The position numbers and the translations under genes were made by a program. Below, piece by piece: positions 5,757 through 8,335 of a stretch of DNA of 8,335 bases. The notes below the pieces were generated by a model that was not told the DNA's origin, did no database searches, and was given only the letters and a program-made list of their open reading frames with translations. Positions within the stretch are counted from its first letter, which is position 1; each line of letters begins with the position of its first letter. The DNA comes from Dehalococcoidales bacterium (GTDB taxonomy: Bacteria > Chloroflexota > Dehalococcoidia > Dehalococcoidales > UBA5760): assembly GCA_016931015.1 (NCBI GenBank), contig JAFGFP010000133.1, forward strand, positions 1-8,335, in the 5' to 3' direction.

Positions 5757-6206
5757 CTATTCTTTCTCCGGATTAGTAACCGTTTCCGCCTCTGCCCTGG
5801 CCGGAGCCGGACGGGACTCGATAGCGCCGGCATAAACCGTCAGCTTCTTCAGCATTTTGGCTCCCAGCCGGGTGTGGGGCAGCATCCCCTTCACGGCGTG
5901 TTCCACCACCCGGGTCGGGTGGGTCTGCATCATCTTCTCATAGCTAACGCTCTTAAAACCCCCGGGGTAGCCGGAATGCCGGTAGTAGAACTTCTGCTCC
6001 GCCTTTTTACCGGTGACCTTAACCTTGGCGGCGTTAGTAACCACCACGAAGTCGCCGACGTCCAGATTACGGCTGAACATCGGCTTGTGTTTCCCCATGA
6101 GTAACCAGGCCACCTCGGTAGCCAGCTTACCCAGAATCTTATCCTCGGCATCGATAACGTGCCGCTTCCGTCTAATCTCGGACGGTCTCGCACTATAGGT
6201 CTTCAT
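5757..6206 (-). CDS. rplM: 50S ribosomal protein L13 (uL13)
   Basis: Large-subunit protein needed early in 50S assembly. Its 149 residues include the N-terminal KTYSARPSEI, VIDAEDKILGKLA (18-30), VTGKKAEQKFYYRHSGYPGG (64-83) and HPTRVVEHAVKGMLPHTRLG (96-115), followed by KLTVYAG (121-127). After VYAG most family members end within about 15 residues in a HPHxAQxP-like motif. Here the end is AIESRPAPARAEAETVTNPEKE, a proline/alanine/glutamate-rich tail with no resemblance to it. The start codon overlaps the truA stop (ATGA), and GAGGAG at 6212-6217, 5 bp upstream inside truA, is a strong ribosome site. Translation is therefore likely coupled to truA but can also start efficiently by itself. Confidence 0.96.
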   Translation of the reverse strand: MKTYSARPSEIRRKRHVIDAEDKILGKLATEVAWLLMGKHKPMFSRNLDVGDFVVVTNAAKVKVTGKKAEQKFYYRHSGYPGGFKSVSYEKMMQTHPTRVVEHAVKGMLPHTRLGAKMLKKLTVYAGAIESRPAPARAEAETVTNPEKE

Positions 6207-6973
6207 CTCATCTCCTCAAAGGGATAGGCATAATTCACGCGCTCAAGGCACAGCCCGCAGGCGGGGGCGGTGGGGCCGGCCAGCCCCGGTTCCCCGACCT
6301 CCATTATATCACGAACTTTGCTCGTATCCACTCTACCCAGTCCCACTCTCAACAGTAAGCCCACGGTGTTACGCACCTGATGGGGCAGGAAGGAATTGGC
6401 CACCATATCAAAAACGACCATTTCCCCTTCCCGGGCTACCCCAACGCGCAGTACGTTCTTTACCGTGTTTCGCTCCCCGAGCTCCATGCGGCTGGCAAAC
6501 GAGGCCAAGTCATGTTCACCCAGCAGCAGCCCGAAGGCCCCGTTCATGGCCGCAATGTCCAGCCGCCCCGACACCAGATAGGAAGTCAGCCTCTCCAGCG
6601 GCGAGCGGGCCTTACGGTTCAAGACCTGATAGCGGTACTCCCGGCTCACGGCGTCACGCTGGACATGGAACGAATCGTCCACCCGGTAGGCCGCTCTGAC
6701 CGCAATATCCTCGGGCAGGTAGTGGTTCAGCCCGGTGACGAAGGTCGTTTCCGGCAGCTTCGAGGTAGTTCTAAAGCTAACCACCTGCCCCCTGGCGTGC
6801 ACCCCGGCGTCAGTCCGGCTGGCCGCTACCACCCGCCGCCGGCCGCCGGTAAGCTTAGCTAGTGCCCGCTCCAGCTCCTGCTGAATGGTGGGCAGCTTAA
6901 GCTGCAACTGGAAACCGTGATAGCGCGTGCCCTCGTATTCAATTATTAAGACAACCTTGGTAACGGCTGTCAC
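6203..6973 (-). CDS. truA: tRNA pseudouridine(38-40) synthase TruA
   Basis: Converts uridines 38-40 of the tRNA anticodon stem-loop to pseudouridine. With the GTG start at 6973 it has 256 residues, as expected for the family. Visible motifs are EYEGTRYHGFQ (12-22), the catalytic block SRTDAGVHARGQVVSF (52-67, Asp55 nucleophile), YRYQVLN (113-119) and FLPHQVRNTVGLLLRVG (195-211). The frame stays open upstream to 7126, but that part overlaps rplQ and has no TruA homology. GAAGG at 6981-6985 sits 7 bp before the GTG and fixes the start. The gene lies 13 bp after rplQ and overlaps rplM by 4 bp, so it is embedded in the ribosomal operon. In Bacillus truA also precedes rplM-rpsI, but ECF transporter genes separate it from rplQ; they are absent here. 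Confidence 0.95.
   Translation of the reverse strand: MTAVTKVVLIIEYEGTRYHGFQLQLKLPTIQQELERALAKLTGGRRRVVAASRTDAGVHARGQVVSFRTTSKLPETTFVTGLNHYLPEDIAVRAAYRVDDSFHVQRDAVSREYRYQVLNRKARSPLERLTSYLVSGRLDIAAMNGAFGLLLGEHDLASFASRMELGERNTVKNVLRVGVAREGEMVVFDMVANSFLPHQVRNTVGLLLRVGLGRVDTSKVRDIMEVGEPGLAGPTAPACGLCLERVNYAYPFEEMR
6212..6217 (-). promoter_or_regulatory. Shine-Dalgarno site for rplM inside truA
   Basis: GAGGAG on the minus strand encodes the Glu-Glu near the TruA C-terminus and also sits 5 bases before the rplM ATG, which overlaps the truA stop in an ATGA arrangement. Confidence 0.75.
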
Positions 6974-6980
6974 CGGAAAA

Positions 6981-6985
6981 CCTTC
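6981..6985 (-). promoter_or_regulatory. Shine-Dalgarno site deciding the GTG start of truA
   Basis: On the minus strand GAAGG stands 7 bases before the GTG at 6973, partly next to the rplQ stop. No ATG of this frame lies nearby, so this site supports the GTG start over the long overlapping upstream reading frame. Confidence 0.7.
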
Positions 6986-6986
6986 T

Positions 6987-7340
6987 TCACTCGACCAGTT
7001 CAAGCCGAACCATGGGGGCGCCATCGCCCTGTCTGGGGCCCAGCTTAACGATACGGGTATAGCCTCCGCTCCGTTCGGCATAACGCGGCGCCAGGTCGGC
7101 AAAGACCTTGTCCACCGTCTTTTCATCCAGCACGAAGGCTAGTGCCTGCCGGCGGGCGGGTAAGCTCCCCTTCTTACCCAGGGTAATCATCTTATCGGCC
7201 AGACCGCGCACTTCCTTGGCCTTGGCCTCGGTGGTAGTAATCTTCTCGTAACCCAAAAGGTCGGTCACCAGACCCCGGAACAGGGCCCGCCGGTGACCCG
7301 AAGACCGGCCTAACCTTCTCCCGACAACTTTATGTCTCAT
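6987..7340 (-). CDS. rplQ: 50S ribosomal protein L17 (bL17)
   Basis: Large-subunit protein located near the peptide exit tunnel. The 117 residues are the typical short bacterial form. The N-terminus MRHKVVGRRLGRSSGHR and the following LFRGLVTDLLGYEKITTTEA are diagnostic. KEVRGLADKMITLGKKG and the C-terminal GGYTRIVKLGPRQGDGAPM are also canonical. The ATG at 7340 overlaps the end of rpoA by 11 bases. Purine-rich sequence upstream (AGG at 7344-7346, GAGG at 7353-7356) lies inside rpoA, so translation is probably coupled. rpoA-rplQ adjacency is conserved across bacteria. Confidence 0.97.
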   Translation of the reverse strand: MRHKVVGRRLGRSSGHRRALFRGLVTDLLGYEKITTTEAKAKEVRGLADKMITLGKKGSLPARRQALAFVLDEKTVDKVFADLAPRYAERSGGYTRIVKLGPRQGDGAPMVRLELVE

Positions 7341-8313
7341 CTACCTGCCCTTCCTCAGAGGGTTCGCCCGCTTCCTCCTCCGGCGGCGGAGTCAGCGATA
7401 ACCCCAGCTCTTTAAGACGTTCCTCTATTTCCTGGCTGGACTTCTCGCCGAAATTACGCAGCGCCATCAGCCCCTTCTCGCCCTTACTGATAATCTGCCC
7501 CACCGTCTCGATGCCACCCCGCCGAAGACAGTTCATGGTGCGCACCGAGAGATCCAGCCTGTCCACCGGCATATTGTAAAGCTCCTCCGGAATGGACAAG
7601 CGAACCCGCTGCTCCTCCACCTTGGCCTCGACGGCCAGAGCGCAGCTAACGAACGGCGCCAGCTGCTCCGTCAGAATTGAGGCACTGCGGCTCAGCGCCT
7701 CGACCGGCTCCACAGAGCCGTCCGTCCACACGTCCAGGAATAACCGCTCGCGGTTAGCCCCCTCACCGCCGTGGGCCGCCTCCACGGTGAAATTCACCTT
7801 CCGTATCGGGGTGAAGATAGCGTCTATGGGAATGGTACCGATGGGCAGGTCCTCTCTCGATTCGGCCTGCCGGTAGCCGCTGCCCAACTCCACGCCGAAC
7901 TCAACGTAGAGCCTGGCCTCGGGAGAATCGAGGGTCGCCAGATAGAGCTCGGGGTTGGCAACCTCGAAGTCCGTCGACGGCTTGATGTCCGCCGCAGAGA
8001 CCCGGCCCTCGCTGGCCACCTCCAGCACCAGCTTGCCCGGCTCCCCGGAAACGGGAATCAGGCGCAACTCCTTGACGTTAAGGATAAACTCGGTGACGTC
8101 TTCTTTGACGTGGGGAATGGTCGAAAACTCATGCTGGACGCCTTCGACACTGATGGTGGTTACCGCTGCGCCGGGCAGATAGTTGAGCAAAACCCGGCGT
8201 AACGAGTTACCCAGGGTAACCCCGAAACCCTTCTCCAGCGGCTCCACTAAAAAGCGGCCGAAATTATCCCGGCTCTCAACGCACTCAATATTGGGTATTA
8301 CTAAGCGAGACAA
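7330..8313 (-). CDS. rpoA: DNA-directed RNA polymerase subunit alpha
   Basis: Assembles the RNA polymerase core as a dimer and contacts promoter UP elements and activators. The 327 residues are full length. The N-terminal domain (about 1-235) has GVTLGNSLRRVLL (31-43) and VEGVQHEFSTI (56-66). The C-terminal domain (about 249-308) has LDLSVRTMNCLRRGGIETVG (253-272, with Arg258 and Asn261 at the DNA-binding positions) and NFGEKSSQEIEERLKELGL (287-305). A proline/glutamate-rich acidic tail (309-327) follows. The start is TTG at 8311-8313; there is no ATG in the early part of the frame. A strong GGAGG lies 6 bp before it, and the protein begins where RpoA normally does. It is the first complete gene of this operon in the window; its promoter lies to the right, outside. 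Confidence 0.97.
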   Translation of the reverse strand: MSRLVIPNIECVESRDNFGRFLVEPLEKGFGVTLGNSLRRVLLNYLPGAAVTTISVEGVQHEFSTIPHVKEDVTEFILNVKELRLIPVSGEPGKLVLEVASEGRVSAADIKPSTDFEVANPELYLATLDSPEARLYVEFGVELGSGYRQAESREDLPIGTIPIDAIFTPIRKVNFTVEAAHGGEGANRERLFLDVWTDGSVEPVEALSRSASILTEQLAPFVSCALAVEAKVEEQRVRLSIPEELYNMPVDRLDLSVRTMNCLRRGGIETVGQIISKGEKGLMALRNFGEKSSQEIEERLKELGLSLTPPPEEEAGEPSEEGQVDET

Positions 8314-8318
8314 CTACT

Positions 8319-8326
8319 CCCTCCTC
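8319..8326 (-). promoter_or_regulatory. Strong Shine-Dalgarno site for the TTG start of rpoA
   Basis: On the minus strand GAGGAGGG ends 5 bases before the TTG at 8313, close to a perfect match to the 16S rRNA tail. A strong site would offset the weak TTG start. The remaining bases to 8335 are too few to identify the preceding gene; rpsD would be expected from conserved order. Confidence 0.8.
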
Positions 8327-8335
8327 ACTCGCCGA

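Noticed and set aside
5319..6104. Long + strand open frame (261 codons) opposite rpsI and rplM
   Set aside because: It is antisense to two unmistakable ribosomal protein genes, has no recognisable motif, and open antisense frames are common in GC-rich DNA.
6974..7126. N-terminal extension of TruA to an ATG at 7126
   Set aside because: It would overlap rplQ by about 140 bases, lacks TruA homology, and a good Shine-Dalgarno supports the GTG at 6973.
1..8335. Mobile element, CRISPR array, tRNA/rRNA gene, defence or biosynthetic system
   Set aside because: I saw no transposase-like product, terminal inverted repeats, regular spacer array, cloverleaf or rRNA signature; the confidently assigned genes are housekeeping genes of even GC-rich character.

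Overview
This window is a housekeeping region of a GC-rich bacterium. The gene content and order resemble what I remember of Dehalococcoidia (phylum Chloroflexota): ahcY-metK, a hexose-phosphate mutase and an archaeal-type phosphoglucose/phosphomannose isomerase on one strand, facing a compact rpoA-rplQ-truA-rplM-rpsI ribosomal operon on the other. This placement comes from gene order and protein character only and was not checked by a search.

Layout: positions 2-5215 on the + strand form a tightly packed gene series. It holds the 3' end of S-adenosylhomocysteine hydrolase (2-259), metK (275-1483), a Dph6/ATP_bind_4-type ATP-pyrophosphatase homologue (1604-2266), phosphomannomutase/phosphoglucomutase (2299-3735), bifunctional phosphoglucose/phosphomannose isomerase (TTG start, 3750-4817) and a degenerate gamma-glutamylcyclotransferase-like protein (4820-5215). 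Only the 120-bp metK/Dph6-like gap breaks it, and that gap carries a terminator-like hairpin and a second palindromic block. A strong terminator at 5241-5276 closes the series. Positions 5355-8313 on the - strand are the 3' part of the alpha ribosomal operon, read from right to left: rpoA (TTG start), rplQ, truA (GTG start), rplM and rpsI, with overlaps or gaps of 13 bp or less. The two series converge on the 139-bp intergenic stretch 5216-5354. The last 22 bases (8314-8335) hold the rpoA ribosome binding site and presumably the end of the preceding gene, which cannot be identified.

How the genes work together: ahcY and metK are two steps of the activated-methyl cycle (making S-adenosylmethionine and clearing S-adenosylhomocysteine). 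The mutase and isomerase together interconvert fructose-6-P, glucose-6-P, mannose-6-P and their 1-phosphates, feeding glycan or compatible-solute synthesis. The - strand operon makes RNA polymerase alpha, three ribosomal proteins and a tRNA pseudouridine synthase.

I found no mobile element, CRISPR array, RNA gene, defence system or biosynthetic cluster. The points most worth a second look are the cyclotransferase-like protein, which appears to have lost both its substrate-loop signature and its catalytic glutamate, the Dph6-like protein in a bacterium, and the palindromic block at 1524-1589.
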